From Alphaproteobacteria bacterium (GTDB taxonomy: Bacteria > Pseudomonadota > Alphaproteobacteria > Micropepsales > Micropepsaceae), in NCBI GenBank assembly GCA_028871345.1, contig JAGWNK010000009.1:1-64000 (forward strand): a DNA stretch of 64,000 nt, given 5' to 3'. Positions 52,689-61,278 of the stretch are shown here, piece after piece. The notes below the pieces were generated by a model. It was given only the letters and a program-made list of their open reading frames with translations, had not been told where the DNA came from and made no database searches. The stretch's first letter is position 1. Each line of letters begins with the position of its first letter. The position numbers were made by a program, and so were the translations under genes.

Positions 52689-54512
52689 ATGGACGACACG
52701 GAACCTTCTCTGGGCCTCGGCGGCGAATACAAGGTCCTGGCGCGCAAATACCGCCCCTCCGATTTCACCGGCCTGATCGGCCAGGAGGCCTTGGTCCGCA
52801 CCCTCTCGAACGCCTTCGCCACGGGGCGCATCGCCCATGCCTTCATGCTCACCGGCGTGCGCGGCGTGGGCAAGACGACGACGGCGCGCATCATCGCCCG
52901 CGCCTTGAACTGCATCGGGCCCGACGGCAAACGCGGCGAGCCTTCCATCCAGCCCTGCGGCGTCTGCGAGCCCTGCGTCGCCATCGCCGAGAGCCGCCAT
53001 GTCGACGTGCAGGAGATGGACGCGGCCTCGCGCACCGGCATCGACGACGTGCGCGAGATCATCGAGGGCGTGCGTTACGCCCCGGCCTCGGCGCGCTACA
53101 AGGTCTACATCATCGACGAAGTGCACATGCTGTCCAAGCAGGCCTTCAACGGGCTCCTCAAGACGCTGGAGGAGCCGCCGCCGCACGTGAAGTTCGTCTT
53201 CGCCACCACCGAGATCCGCAAGGTGCCGGTGACGGTCCTGTCGCGCTGCCAGCGCTTCGACCTCAGGCGCATCGACACCCCCGAGCTCGCCGCCCATCTC
53301 GCCGCCGTCGCCGCCAAGGAGAACGTGGCGCTGGAGGAGCCGGCGCTCGGCCTGATTGCGCGGGCCGCCGAAGGCAGCGTGCGCGACGGGCTGTCGCTGC
53401 TCGACCAGGCGATCGCTCATGGCGAGGGTCCGATCACGGCGGAGGCGGTGCGCGCCATGCTGGGGCTGGCCGACCGCGGCCGCGTCCTCGACCTGTTCGA
53501 GAAGGTGATGGCGGGCGACGTCGCGGCGGCGCTTACGGGCCTCGGCGAGCTCTACGACCGCGGCGCCGATCCGCTTGCCGTGATGCAGGACCTGCTCGAG
53601 ATCACCCATTTCCTCACCCGCGTGAAGGTGGCCCCGGCCGCGCAAGGCTTCTTCGACGGCGGTTCGGGCGAAGCCGGGCGCGCCGCCGAGATGGCGGGCA
53701 GGCTTTCGGTGCCGTCGCTGACGCGGGCCTGGACCATGCTGTTGAAGGGCCTCTTCGAGGTGCGCGACGCGGCGCGCCCGGTGGCGGCCTGCGAGATGGC
53801 GCTCATCCGCCTCGCCTATGCCGCCGATCTTCCGCCCACGGACAAGCTGGTGCGCGAGGTGATGGACTCCTCCCGCCCCCCCCTTGAGGGCGGAGGGCGA
53901 TCAGCCGGCGCCCAGCAGGGCGGCGGCAGCCCGACATCCAAAACGCGCGGCGTTCTGGGGGAGGAGGCGAGTAGCAACAGCGTACGAGCGCGAAGCGCGG
54001 CCGGCGCCACGACGCACCCCTCCGCGAAATCTGCTTCACAGAGTTCGGCCCTGCCTCAAGGAGAGGGTGGGAATTTGGCCGTCGCTCCGCGGCAGGACAC
54101 CAACGAGCCCGCTCTGCGCACCCTCGAGGATCTCGCCGCCATGGCGCAGGCCAACGGCTCGCCGGTGCTCAAGGTGCACATCGAGAACGACGTCCACCTC
54201 GTGTCGCTCGAGCCGGGGCGGCTGGAATTCCGCCCCTCCGAGCGCGCGCCCAAGACGCTCGCCGCCGACCTGGCGCAGAAGCTGAAGGACTGGACGGGCA
54301 CGCGCTGGATCGTCACGGTGGCGCGCGAAGGCGGCGACCTCACCCTGGCCGAGCAGAAGAAGGCCGCCAGGGCCGCGCGCCACGAGCGCGTGCTGCAGGA
54401 ACCTCTGGTGCGCGCGGTGATGGACCGCTTCCCCGGCGCCGAGATCGTGAAGGTGCACGAAGTCGCCGGCGAAGGCTCCGCCGCCCCGCTGCCGGAAGCG
54501 GAAGAAGAATGA
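52689..54512 (+). CDS. dnaX: DNA polymerase III subunit gamma/tau, repeat inside
   Basis: 607 residues. AAA+ clamp loader: Walker A GVRGVGKTTTARIIARALNC, zinc cysteines (C, then CGVCEPC), Walker B IIDEVHMLSKQAFNGLLKTLEEPP and sensor-1 FATTEI. Domains I-III run to about 390; then residues about 396-462 are encoded by a copy of the dispersed palindromic repeat read in frame (PLEGGGRSAGAQQGGGSP, then LPQGEGG); tau-type C-terminal domain from about 465. The repeat lies in the natural linker, so function is probably kept. ATG 52689 fits family start MDDTEPSLG-KVLARKYRP; the frame stays open back into the ffs array but that is not coding. Confidence 0.95.
   Translation: MDDTEPSLGLGGEYKVLARKYRPSDFTGLIGQEALVRTLSNAFATGRIAHAFMLTGVRGVGKTTTARIIARALNCIGPDGKRGEPSIQPCGVCEPCVAIAESRHVDVQEMDAASRTGIDDVREIIEGVRYAPASARYKVYIIDEVHMLSKQAFNGLLKTLEEPPPHVKFVFATTEIRKVPVTVLSRCQRFDLRRIDTPELAAHLAAVAAKENVALEEPALGLIARAAEGSVRDGLSLLDQAIAHGEGPITAEAVRAMLGLADRGRVLDLFEKVMAGDVAAALTGLGELYDRGADPLAVMQDLLEITHFLTRVKVAPAAQGFFDGGSGEAGRAAEMAGRLSVPSLTRAWTMLLKGLFEVRDAARPVAACEMALIRLAYAADLPPTDKLVREVMDSSRPPLEGGGRSAGAQQGGGSPTSKTRGVLGEEASSNSVRARSAAGATTHPSAKSASQSSALPQGEGGNLAVAPRQDTNEPALRTLEDLAAMAQANGSPVLKVHIENDVHLVSLEPGRLEFRPSERAPKTLAADLAQKLKDWTGTRWIVTVAREGGDLTLAEQKKAARAARHERVLQEPLVRAVMDRFPGAEIVKVHEVAGEGSAAPLPEAEEE
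53875..54075. repeat. Palindromic repeat inserted in dnaX
   Basis: About 200 bp of composite repeat: CCCCCCCTTGAGGGCGGAGGG, a GGGGGAGGAGGCGAGTAGCAA-type stretch with CAGCGTACGAG, and CCTGCCTCAAGGAGAGGG. The CGAG-AGC-AC-GCGTACGAGC part matches the intergenic copy at 15110-15143. It is read in frame in dnaX. This is the pattern of Rickettsia-type palindromic elements in coding regions. Confidence 0.75.
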
Positions 54513-54514
54513 GA

Positions 54515-54575
54515 GCGCCTTCCCCTTGTGGGGAGGTCGAAAAACGCGCAGCGTTTTTCGGGTGGGGGGAGAAAT
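54515..54575. repeat. Dispersed palindromic repeat, dnaX-recR gap
   Basis: CCTTCCCCTTGTGGGGAGGTCG, AAAAACGC/GCGTTTTT, GGGTGGGGGGAG: one clean unit. In many bacteria ybaB/ebfC lies between dnaX and recR; here there is only this repeat. Confidence 0.7.
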
Positions 54576-54641
54576 ACCACGAATGGGTTCCCGGTTCTGC
54601 GCTCCCTTCGGTCGCCTGACCGGGAATGATGAGGCTTGATC

Positions 54642-55238
54642 GTGTCCACCATCGGTCCCGAGATCGAACGCCTCGTCCAGCTGCTCGCCAGGTTGCCGGG
54701 CCTCGGCCCGCGCTCGGCGCGCCGCGCCACGCTCGAGCTGTTGAAGAAGCGCGAGGCGCTGATGGAGCCGCTGGCCGCCGCGCTGCGCGACGCCGCCGCC
54801 GCCATCAAGACCTGCGGGATCTGCGGCAATCTCGACACCTCTTCGCCCTGCGCCTTGTGCCGCGATCCGCGCCGCGACGCGCACCTGCTGTGCGTGGTCG
54901 AGGACGTCGCCGACCTGTGGGCGCTGGAGCGCGCCGGCGTCTTCCGCGGCCGCTATCACGTGTTGGGCGGCGCGCTCTCCGCACTCGACGGCGTCACGCC
55001 CGAACGCCTCAATGTCGCGTCGCTCGCCTCCCGCGTCGCCGAAGGCGTCGATGAAGTCATCCTCGCCATGAACGCCACGGTGGAAGGCCAGACCACGGCC
55101 CATTACCTGATGGACGCCTTGGCGCCCACCGGCGTGAAGCTGACGCGGCTGGCGCACGGCGTCCCCGTCGGCGGCGAACTCGACTATCTCGACGAAGGCA
55201 CGCTGTCGGCCGCCTTCAAGGCGCGGCGTTCGCTTTAG
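54642..55238 (+). CDS. recR: Recombination mediator RecR
   Basis: 198 residues, normal length. HhH motif ([20 protein letters not shown]), zinc finger [16 protein letters not shown], and Toprim domain ([36 protein letters not shown]). It helps RecF/RecO load RecA at gaps. GTG 54642 has GAGG 7 bp upstream; a TTG at 54636 is less likely. Confidence 0.96.
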   Translation: MSTIGPEIERLVQLLARLPGLGPRSARRATLELLKKREALMEPLAAALRDAAAAIKTCGICGNLDTSSPCALCRDPRRDAHLLCVVEDVADLWALERAGVFRGRYHVLGGALSALDGVTPERLNVASLASRVAEGVDEVILAMNATVEGQTTAHYLMDALAPTGVKLTRLAHGVPVGGELDYLDEGTLSAAFKARRSL

Positions 55239-55356
55239 CGCGCCATCCGGCGGTTTTCCTGACCGCTACGTCAGGAAGGCGGGTGCCGCCGGGGATCTCT
55301 ATTCGTGTATTTCAAATACCGGTATAATCCGCCGTCGCGCTTGATGGGGGCCGCGC

Positions 55357-55797
55357 ATGAACATCAGATCCCTGGGGCATGTCGTGCTGCGCGTGCGGGA
55401 TTGCGCGCGCGCCGAAAGGTTCTACGGCGGATTGCTGGGCCTGCCGATCGTCGCCCGCTACGACGAGAACGGCATGAAGATGACGTTCTTCTCTCTCGGC
55501 AATCATCACGATTTCGCGGTGATGCAGGTGAGCGGCGAGGGCAGCAGCTCGGCGGAGTCCGCCGTGGGCCTGCACCACGTCGCCTTCAACATCGGCACCG
55601 ATCTCGGCGAGCTGCGCGATGCCAAGAAGAGGCTCGAGACGGCCGGCATCACGGCGGTGCCGGTCGACCACGAGATCACCAAGTCGCTCTATTTCGCGGA
55701 TCCGGACGGCAACGGCATCGAATTGTATGTCGATGCATCCGACATCTGGCGCCGCGAGCCGCAATGGGTTCCACAGGCGCGGCGGCTGGAGCTGTAG
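55357..55797 (+). CDS. VOC family dioxygenase/glyoxalase-like protein
   Basis: 146 residues. GHVVLRVRDCARAERFYGGLLGL (first metal His), VGLHHVAFNIG, and YFADPDGNGIELYVD (Glu ligand) are the classic VOC repeats of extradiol dioxygenase/glyoxalase type. Substrate unknown. GGGGG lies ahead of the ATG. Confidence 0.87.
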   Translation: MNIRSLGHVVLRVRDCARAERFYGGLLGLPIVARYDENGMKMTFFSLGNHHDFAVMQVSGEGSSSAESAVGLHHVAFNIGTDLGELRDAKKRLETAGITAVPVDHEITKSLYFADPDGNGIELYVDASDIWRREPQWVPQARRLEL

Positions 55798-55904
55798 GCC
55801 GCGCCCGCAGTCGCGCCGGCTCCGCGTTGTGCCGGCCATCGTTGCGTTGCGTTCAAGCCGCCCTGACGACACCGGATGGGCTTTCCGACAAGGAGGAGAT
55901 CGTC

Positions 55905-56198
55905 ATGCGTAAGCTCATGATCGTTGTTCCTGCGCTTGCTCTGGCATTCGCCGCGCCGGCCTTCGCTGGCAAGGCCGTGGTCAAATCGACGTCCACCCAG
56001 AACCCGCCGCCTTCGACGCCGGGATTTCCCGCCTGCGATGCCGGATCAAAGGATCCGGCCTTGACGGCCAGGAACGGCCAAGGCGGCGCGCCCAAGACCA
56101 ATGCGATGCAGGGCGGCCAAGGTTCTTCGACGCCGGACAAGGCCGGCACGGGCGATACCCATGGCTGCCCCATCGGCAGACGGGCACATCAACTCTGA
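55905..56198 (+). CDS. Small secreted Gly/Pro-rich protein
   Basis: 97 residues. Signal peptide to AFA-G, then a low-complexity mature part rich in Gly, Pro, Thr and Ser with two cysteines (FPACDAG, HGCPIG). AGGAGGAGA ahead of ATG 55905 is a near-consensus ribosome binding site, so it is probably well translated. No family recognised. Confidence 0.6.
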   Translation: MRKLMIVVPALALAFAAPAFAGKAVVKSTSTQNPPPSTPGFPACDAGSKDPALTARNGQGGAPKTNAMQGGQGSSTPDKAGTGDTHGCPIGRRAHQL

Positions 56199-56210
56199 TA
56201 CCGTTCGCGA

Positions 56211-56585
56211 CTACGCCGCGAGGTCCGCGAAGGCGGGCTGCGCGAACACGGACTTGAGCGCCGCTCCGTCGAAGGGCACGAACAGGAAATCGTCGGCGCC
56301 GGCCTGCATGACGTCCGTGATGCGGGCCGTGTCGTTTTCGATGGTGCACAGGATGACATGCGTGCCGGCCCCGTTGGGCGCGGCGCGCAGCGAACGCACG
56401 ACCGCCGCTTCGTCCATGTCGTTGATGTGCCCGAGCAGCAGGATGTCCGGCATCGCCCGCCGGCAGGCCAAAAGCGCCTGGGCGCCGTCTTCCGCATCCT
56501 CGACCGCGAACGAAAGCCGTTCGAGGATGCGATGGGCGACGAGCCGGATGACGCGGCTGTGGTGGACGACGAGCGCCGATTTCAT
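56211..56585 (-). CDS. Pseudo-receiver domain protein
   Basis: 124 residues with the full CheY-like length and pattern (RVIRLVAHRILERLSFAVEDAEDGAQAL, then ADDFLFVPFDGAAL). Every phosphorylation residue is altered: the acidic pair is HH (VVHHS, 8-9), the acceptor Asp position reads Gly 52 (ILLLGHIN), and the switch Lys reads Val 103 (FVPFD). It cannot be phosphorylated in the usual way. It may act as a constant or ligand-gated adaptor; partner unknown. No histidine kinase nearby. Confidence 0.75.
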   Translation of the reverse strand: MKSALVVHHSRVIRLVAHRILERLSFAVEDAEDGAQALLACRRAMPDILLLGHINDMDEAAVVRSLRAAPNGAGTHVILCTIENDTARITDVMQAGADDFLFVPFDGAALKSVFAQPAFADLAA

Positions 56586-56868
56586 GGCAATTCCCCCGGC
56601 ATGCTGAAAGTGGACAGGCGCAGCATAAGGCGGGATCGGTAAACCGCGCTTTACGCTGCGATTCGCCGGCCGGAACGGGTGCGATCGTGCTGCAGCTCAT
56701 TCCTATTCTCACCGCTCGCCGCGAAAGGACCTGCGACTTTTTGTACGCATCTTCTTCAGGCGCATCAGTGGGTTGGCTCCGCGGCCCGCAGCGGACCGCC
56801 GGCGTCCTCACCCGTCGTCGCACAATCACACCTAGATTCCTGAGGTCCGTGCAACTGGAGGCATGAGA

Positions 56869-57208
56869 ATGACCCATCGCGTTGAAACACCCCCCAAGCG
56901 TGGCGCTGCTGGAGGCCGAGCTCACCGAAACGCTCAAGGCCGTGGCCGATTGCTTCGCCCAGTCGCGCCTGTCGACGCCGGCCAACGACGAGCACGGTCA
57001 TCGCCGCGGCCGCGAGATCGATGGCGCCGTCAGTCTCTTGAAGGTCAGCGCCGAGCTCGGCATCGCCATCGCCCGCATCAACGGCGAATACAATCAGAAC
57101 ATCAACGTCTTGCACGGTGAAATCTGGCCGCCGCGGCGCGCTGCCAAGCCGGAGACGCTCTCCGAAGAGCGGCCGGCCCGCGGCGCCGTTCCAGGCGTGT
57201 CGGCCTAG
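56869..57208 (+). pseudogene. Small helical protein, apparent frameshift at C6 tract
   Basis: A good ribosome binding site (GGAGG, 8 bp) precedes ATG 56869, which reads MTHRVETPP and then meets a run of six C at 56889. The long conserved-looking frame (SVALLEAELTETLKAVADCF, then EIDGAVSLLKVSAELGIAIARINGEYNQNINVL) lies one frame over and has only a TTG at 56882. Loss of one base in the C6A2 run would join them into a ~113-residue protein. Sequencing error, frameshift or a weak TTG start are the alternatives. Confidence 0.5.
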
Positions 57209-57237
57209 GGGAGGCCCCCCCAAATTCGGAGGTTCAA

Positions 57238-57702
57238 TTGGGCAAGCGAACCGGCAGGCCTCGGGGTGCTCCCTTCGGCAACCAAAACCGTCTGAAGCAC
57301 GGGCTCTATTCCCGCGCCGCAGCGGCGCGCTGGCGCGCCGTGCGCCAACGCGTGGCCGCCGCCCGCTTCGCCATCGCCCAGGCCCTGGCCTGGACCAGAT
57401 GCGAGCTTTCCGCGCTGCGCCAAGATGTTCCGGCGCCGCCTATGCGGGGCCGGCGAGCTTCGCCTTCTCTTCCGGCTGCGACAGCTCGACGGCTTCGATC
57501 TTGTCCGCCCGCGCGGCGATGCGCTTCATCGAGATCTCGATCTGGCCGATGTCCTTGTTCGTGGAGTCGAAATGCTTGCGCAGGTCGCCCACCCGTTCGC
57601 CCAGCCGGTTCACGTCCAGGAGAAGCTCGCCCACCTCCTTCTGGATCAGGCTCGCCTGCTCGCGCATCTTGGCGTCGCGCATCAGGGTGCGCATCGTGTT
57701 GA
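57238..57702 (+). CDS. HGLYS-motif small protein, C-terminus uncertain
   Basis: TTG start with GGAGG 5 bp upstream. GKRTGRPRGAPFGNQNRLKHGLYS is a common N-terminal block of small alphaproteobacterial proteins of unknown role. After residue ~65 the frame overlaps the convergent rmuC gene and looks non-natural, so the true product may end or shift near 57440. Same direction as the frameshifted gene 30 bp upstream. Confidence 0.4.
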   Translation: MGKRTGRPRGAPFGNQNRLKHGLYSRAAAARWRAVRQRVAAARFAIAQALAWTRCELSALRQDVPAPPMRGRRASPSLPAATARRLRSCPPARRCASSRSRSGRCPCSWSRNACAGRPPVRPAGSRPGEARPPPSGSGSPARASWRRASGCASC

Positions 57703-58513
57703 CGGCCAGCCACAGGATGTGCGGCGACACGATCACCACCTGGGCGCGGCGGGCCTTCTGGATCACGTCGGGGAAGGTGTCGTGCAGTTCGGCATAGATC
57801 GACTCCGACGGCACGAACATCAGCGCCGGGGCCTGCACTTCGCCCGGGATCAGGTATTTGCGGGCGATGTCGGCGATGTGTTTCTGCACGTCGGCCTTGA
57901 GCTGCGCCGCGGCCAGCTTGCGTTGCCCGTCGTCGCCTGCCGCCTTGAGGAGTTCGAAGGCCTCCAGCGGGAACTTGGCATCGATCACGATCGCCGCCGC
58001 CATGCCGGGGATGCGGATGACGCAGTCCGGTGCGTTGTTGTTGGAGAGCCGGCACTGGAACTCGTACAGCTCCGGCGGCAACTGGTCGCGCACGATGTCT
58101 TCCATGCGGTCCTGGCCCCAGGCGCCGCGCGCCTGCTTGTCCGACAGGATGTCCTGCAGCGACACCATGCGGTCCGACAGCGCCGTGATGTTCTTCTGCG
58201 CCTGGTCGATGACGTTCAGCCGCTCGCCGATTGCCGTCAGCGTCGCCGTCGTCTTGGTGGCCGAATCCGCCAGGCTGTCGCCGAGCCGCTTGTTGAGCGC
58301 GTCCAGACGCTCCGACAGCGCACGCTGCAATTCCGCCTGCGCCGCCACGGTCTGCTGGAATTGGCCGGCGATCTTGCCCTGTTCGGCGATCACCGAATCC
58401 AACCGCGGGTCGGGCGCCGCCTCGGGCACGTTGCTCCGGCCCATCAGGGCGAAAGCGATGATGGCGGCCGCCACAACCAGCGCCGCGGCCAGAATGATGA
58501 GGGGCAGGTCCAT
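57440..58513 (-). CDS. rmuC: DNA recombination protein RmuC
   Basis: 357 residues. N-terminal membrane anchor (LPLIILAAALVVAAAIIAFALM), coiled-coil region about 40-125, then the nuclease-like RmuC core: GAWGQDRMEDIVRDQLP, VIDAKFPLEAFELL, APALMFVPSESIYAEL and VIVSPHILWLAVNTMRTL. By family it limits sequence inversion at short inverted repeats, which is of interest in a genome so rich in them. Confidence 0.93.
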   Translation of the reverse strand: MDLPLIILAAALVVAAAIIAFALMGRSNVPEAAPDPRLDSVIAEQGKIAGQFQQTVAAQAELQRALSERLDALNKRLGDSLADSATKTTATLTAIGERLNVIDQAQKNITALSDRMVSLQDILSDKQARGAWGQDRMEDIVRDQLPPELYEFQCRLSNNNAPDCVIRIPGMAAAIVIDAKFPLEAFELLKAAGDDGQRKLAAAQLKADVQKHIADIARKYLIPGEVQAPALMFVPSESIYAELHDTFPDVIQKARRAQVVIVSPHILWLAVNTMRTLMRDAKMREQASLIQKEVGELLLDVNRLGERVGDLRKHFDSTNKDIGQIEISMKRIAARADKIEAVELSQPEEKAKLAGPA

Positions 58514-58633
58514 GGGCGATTCTCCAGGCGAACTCTACCGTATGCCCATTCTCTTGGGGCGCTGGAAACGGGGCGTAGCGTCCGGGATTTTCCCAAACTT
58601 GACCCACTTTCCGCGGGCGCTTATCTGACGGCC

Positions 58634-59152
58634 ATGGCCAAACGCCCCATTCTCGTCGCCCCCGACCCCCGCCTGAAGGCGGTGGCGCAGGACGTCGCCA
58701 AGGTCGATGGAGAGATCCGCCGGCTGGTCGACGACATGCTGGAAACCATGTACGCCGCCGACGGCATCGGGCTGGCCGCCGTCCAGATCGGCGTGGCGCA
58801 GCGCGTCGTCGTCATGGACATTGACCAGAAGGACGGCAAGCGCAATCCGCGCGTCTTCATCAACCCCGCCATCCTGTGGGCATCCGACGAGTTGGCCACC
58901 TTCGAGGAAGGCTGCCTGTCGGTGCCCGACATCTGGGAAGAGGTCGAACGCCCGGCCGCCATCCGCGCCGAATACCTGGATCGCGACGGCAGGAAGCAGA
59001 CGGTGGAGGCCGACGGGCTGTTGGCCGACTGTCTGCAGCACGAGATGGACCACCTGAACGGCGTGCTGTTCATCGACCATCTGTCGCGGCTGAAACGCTC
59101 CATCGCCCTGCGCAAGCTGGCCAAGGCGAAGAAGCAGAAGGAAACGGCGTGA
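58634..59152 (+). CDS. def: Peptide deformylase
   Basis: 172 residues. The three PDF motifs are GIGLAAVQIG, EEGCLSVPD (metal Cys) and QHEMDHLNG (two metal His and catalytic Glu). Removes the formyl group from new proteins, working with Map. It is followed by fmt, separated only by a palindromic repeat. Confidence 0.96.
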   Translation: MAKRPILVAPDPRLKAVAQDVAKVDGEIRRLVDDMLETMYAADGIGLAAVQIGVAQRVVVMDIDQKDGKRNPRVFINPAILWASDELATFEEGCLSVPDIWEEVERPAAIRAEYLDRDGRKQTVEADGLLADCLQHEMDHLNGVLFIDHLSRLKRSIALRKLAKAKKQKETA

Positions 59153-59162
59153 AGACGCGTTC

Positions 59163-59219
59163 TTCTTTACCTCCCCCTCGTGGGGAGGTCGAAGCGCGAA
59201 GCGCTTCGGGTGGGGGGCC
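59163..59219. repeat. Palindromic repeat supplying fmt leader
   Basis: TTACCTCCCCCTCGTGGGGAGGTC, GCGCGAAGCGCTTCG, GGTGGGGGGCC directly joined to the fmt ATG at 59220. The GGTGGGGGG end sits where the Shine-Dalgarno should be. Confidence 0.75.
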
Positions 59220-60149
59220 ATGACCCTCCGTCTCGCCTTCATGGGAACGCCGGATTTCGCGGTCCCTTTGTTGGCCGAGTTGATCGCCCAGGGTCACGAC
59301 ATCGCCGCCGTCTATTCCCAGCCGCCGCGTCCCAAGGGGCGCGGCTACGGCGAAGAACCGTCGCCGGTCGCCAGGCTGGCGCTGGCCCACGGTCTGGACG
59401 TGCGTGCGCCGCTGTCGCTCAAGGCGCCGGAGGCGCAGGCCGCGTTTGCGGCGCTCAGTCTCGACGCCGCGGTGGTCGCCGCCTACGGCCTGATCCTGCC
59501 CAAGCCCATCCTGGAGGCGCCGAGGCTCGGCTGCTTCAACCTGCATGCCTCGCTCCTGCCGCGCTGGCGCGGTGCGGCGCCCATCCAGCGCGCCATCATG
59601 GCGGGCGATGCCGAGACCGGCGTCATGGTGATGCGCATGGCGGAAGGCCTCGACACCGGCCCCGTCTTGATGGCGGAACGCGTCACCATCGGCCGGCGCA
59701 CCGCCGGCGAACTGACCAATGAGCTGGCGCGTCGGGGCGCCTCGCTGATGGCCCGGGCGCTGGCGGCCATCGAACGCGGCAGCATCGCGGAGCACAAGCA
59801 GCCCGAGGAAGGCGCCACCTACGCCAAGAAGGTCCTCAAGGAAGAGGCGCGCATCGACTGGACCAAGAGCGCCGCCGAAGTCGATTGCCACATCCGCGGC
59901 CTGTCGCCGGTGCCCGGCGCCTGGACCGAGGCGGCCGGCGAGCGCCTCAAGATCCTCTATGGCGAGCCTCGCGGCGATCTCGCGCTGGCGGGCGCCGAGC
60001 CGGGACAGGTGCTCGACGACAATCTCGTGATTGCTTGCGGCCGGGGGGCCGTGCGCCTCGTGCGCCTGCAGCGCGCCGGCAAGTCTGCCATGTCGGCCGC
60101 CGAACTGGTGCGCGGCTTTGCGCTGCCGCGGGGCAGCAGGCTGGGCTAG
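59220..60149 (+). CDS. fmt: Methionyl-tRNA formyltransferase
   Basis: 309 residues. FMGTPDFAVPLL start, folate-site AAYGLILP, and NLHASLLPRWRGAAPIQ with the catalytic Asn/His; C-terminal OB domain carries CHIRGLSPVPGAW. Formylates initiator tRNA with 10-formyl-THF. The only purine-rich leader in front of it is the end of the repeat element. Confidence 0.96.
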   Translation: MTLRLAFMGTPDFAVPLLAELIAQGHDIAAVYSQPPRPKGRGYGEEPSPVARLALAHGLDVRAPLSLKAPEAQAAFAALSLDAAVVAAYGLILPKPILEAPRLGCFNLHASLLPRWRGAAPIQRAIMAGDAETGVMVMRMAEGLDTGPVLMAERVTIGRRTAGELTNELARRGASLMARALAAIERGSIAEHKQPEEGATYAKKVLKEEARIDWTKSAAEVDCHIRGLSPVPGAWTEAAGERLKILYGEPRGDLALAGAEPGQVLDDNLVIACGRGAVRLVRLQRAGKSAMSAAELVRGFALPRGSRLG

Positions 60150-60151
60150 TC

Positions 60152-60535
60152 ATGGGAGCGATCGCTTATCTCATCGTGATCGCCCTGCTCGTGCTCTCGG
60201 TCCGGCGGCTGTTCCGCTCCAGGACCAAGCCCATCGTGGTGGTGACAGGGTCCGAGGTGAGCGTCCGCGGCTGGCGCACCAGTTCGACGCTTTCGTGGTC
60301 CAGGATCTGCCGGATCGACGTCGCGCGGGCACCCGAGATCGGCGTCGACGACTTCTGCGCCATCCTGTCGGCCGACGGCGGCGAGGCGCTGTCGGTCAGC
60401 GACACCTATGACGGTTTCAAGGCCTTCCAGGAGGCGATGTTCGCACGCTGGCCGCAGATCGAGGCGGAGTGGCGGAGAGTTCGGGCGCTTCCGGCCGACC
60501 TCAGCCAGCGCTCGATCGCGTGGAGGCGCAACTGA
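60152..60535 (+). CDS. Single-TM protein between fmt and truA
   Basis: 127 residues. N-terminal membrane segment ([18 protein letters not shown]), then a soluble PH-like beta domain ([21 protein letters not shown], then [21 protein letters not shown]) by pattern. It starts 2 bp after the fmt stop and its stop overlaps truA (TGATG), so it is in the same operon. Function unknown. Confidence 0.65.
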   Translation: MGAIAYLIVIALLVLSVRRLFRSRTKPIVVVTGSEVSVRGWRTSSTLSWSRICRIDVARAPEIGVDDFCAILSADGGEALSVSDTYDGFKAFQEAMFARWPQIEAEWRRVRALPADLSQRSIAWRRN

Positions 60536-61278
60536 TGCCGCGCTACCGTCTCACCATTGAATACGATGGTGGCCCCTTCGTCGGCTGGCAGCGTCAGGAC
60601 AACGGCCCCTCGGTGCAGGGGGCCATCGAAGAGGCGATCTTCAAGCTCTGCGCCGATTCCGTCACCGTCACCGGGGCCGGGCGCACCGACGCCGGCGTGC
60701 ACGCCATGGGCCAGGTTGCCCATTTCGACCTCGGCAAGGAATTCGCGCCCGAGAAGATTCGCGATGCGCTCAACCATTTCCTGCGGCCGGCGCCGGTGGC
60801 GGTGCTGGAGGCCGCGATCGTCCCCGCTGAATTCCACGCGCGGTTCTCGGCCACCGCGCGCCATTATCTCTATCGCATCGTCTGCCGCCGGGCGCCCTTG
60901 GCGTTGGAGCGCGGCCGCGCCTGGCATGTGGTCCACGATCTCGATGCCGAAGCCATGCACGCCGCCGCCCAGGGTCTCGTCGGTCAGCATGATTTCACGA
61001 CCTTCCGCGCTTCCGAATGCCAGGCCAAATCGCCGGTGAAGACGCTCGACCGCCTCACGGTGCGCCGGGCGCTGGACGAGATTGATGTGGAAGCCTCGGC
61101 GCGCTCCTTCCTGCACCGTCAGGTGCGCTCGATGGTGGGCACCCTCAAGCTGGTCGGCGAAGGCAAGTGGCGGGTGCGCGAGGTGGTTGATGCGCTGGCG
61201 GCGCGCGACCGCGGCCGCTGCGGTCCGGTGGCGCCGCCGGACGGCCTGCACCTGGTGCGCGTGGATTATCCCCCCTGA
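60535..61278 (+). CDS. truA: tRNA pseudouridine synthase A
   Basis: 247 residues. Catalytic aspartate in [33 protein letters not shown] and [12 protein letters not shown] are typical TruA blocks. It makes pseudouridine at positions 38-40 of tRNAs. GGAGG 8 bp before ATG 60535. Its 3' end overlaps the convergent murI gene by 13 bp. Confidence 0.96.
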   Translation: MPRYRLTIEYDGGPFVGWQRQDNGPSVQGAIEEAIFKLCADSVTVTGAGRTDAGVHAMGQVAHFDLGKEFAPEKIRDALNHFLRPAPVAVLEAAIVPAEFHARFSATARHYLYRIVCRRAPLALERGRAWHVVHDLDAEAMHAAAQGLVGQHDFTTFRASECQAKSPVKTLDRLTVRRALDEIDVEASARSFLHRQVRSMVGTLKLVGEGKWRVREVVDALAARDRGRCGPVAPPDGLHLVRVDYPP

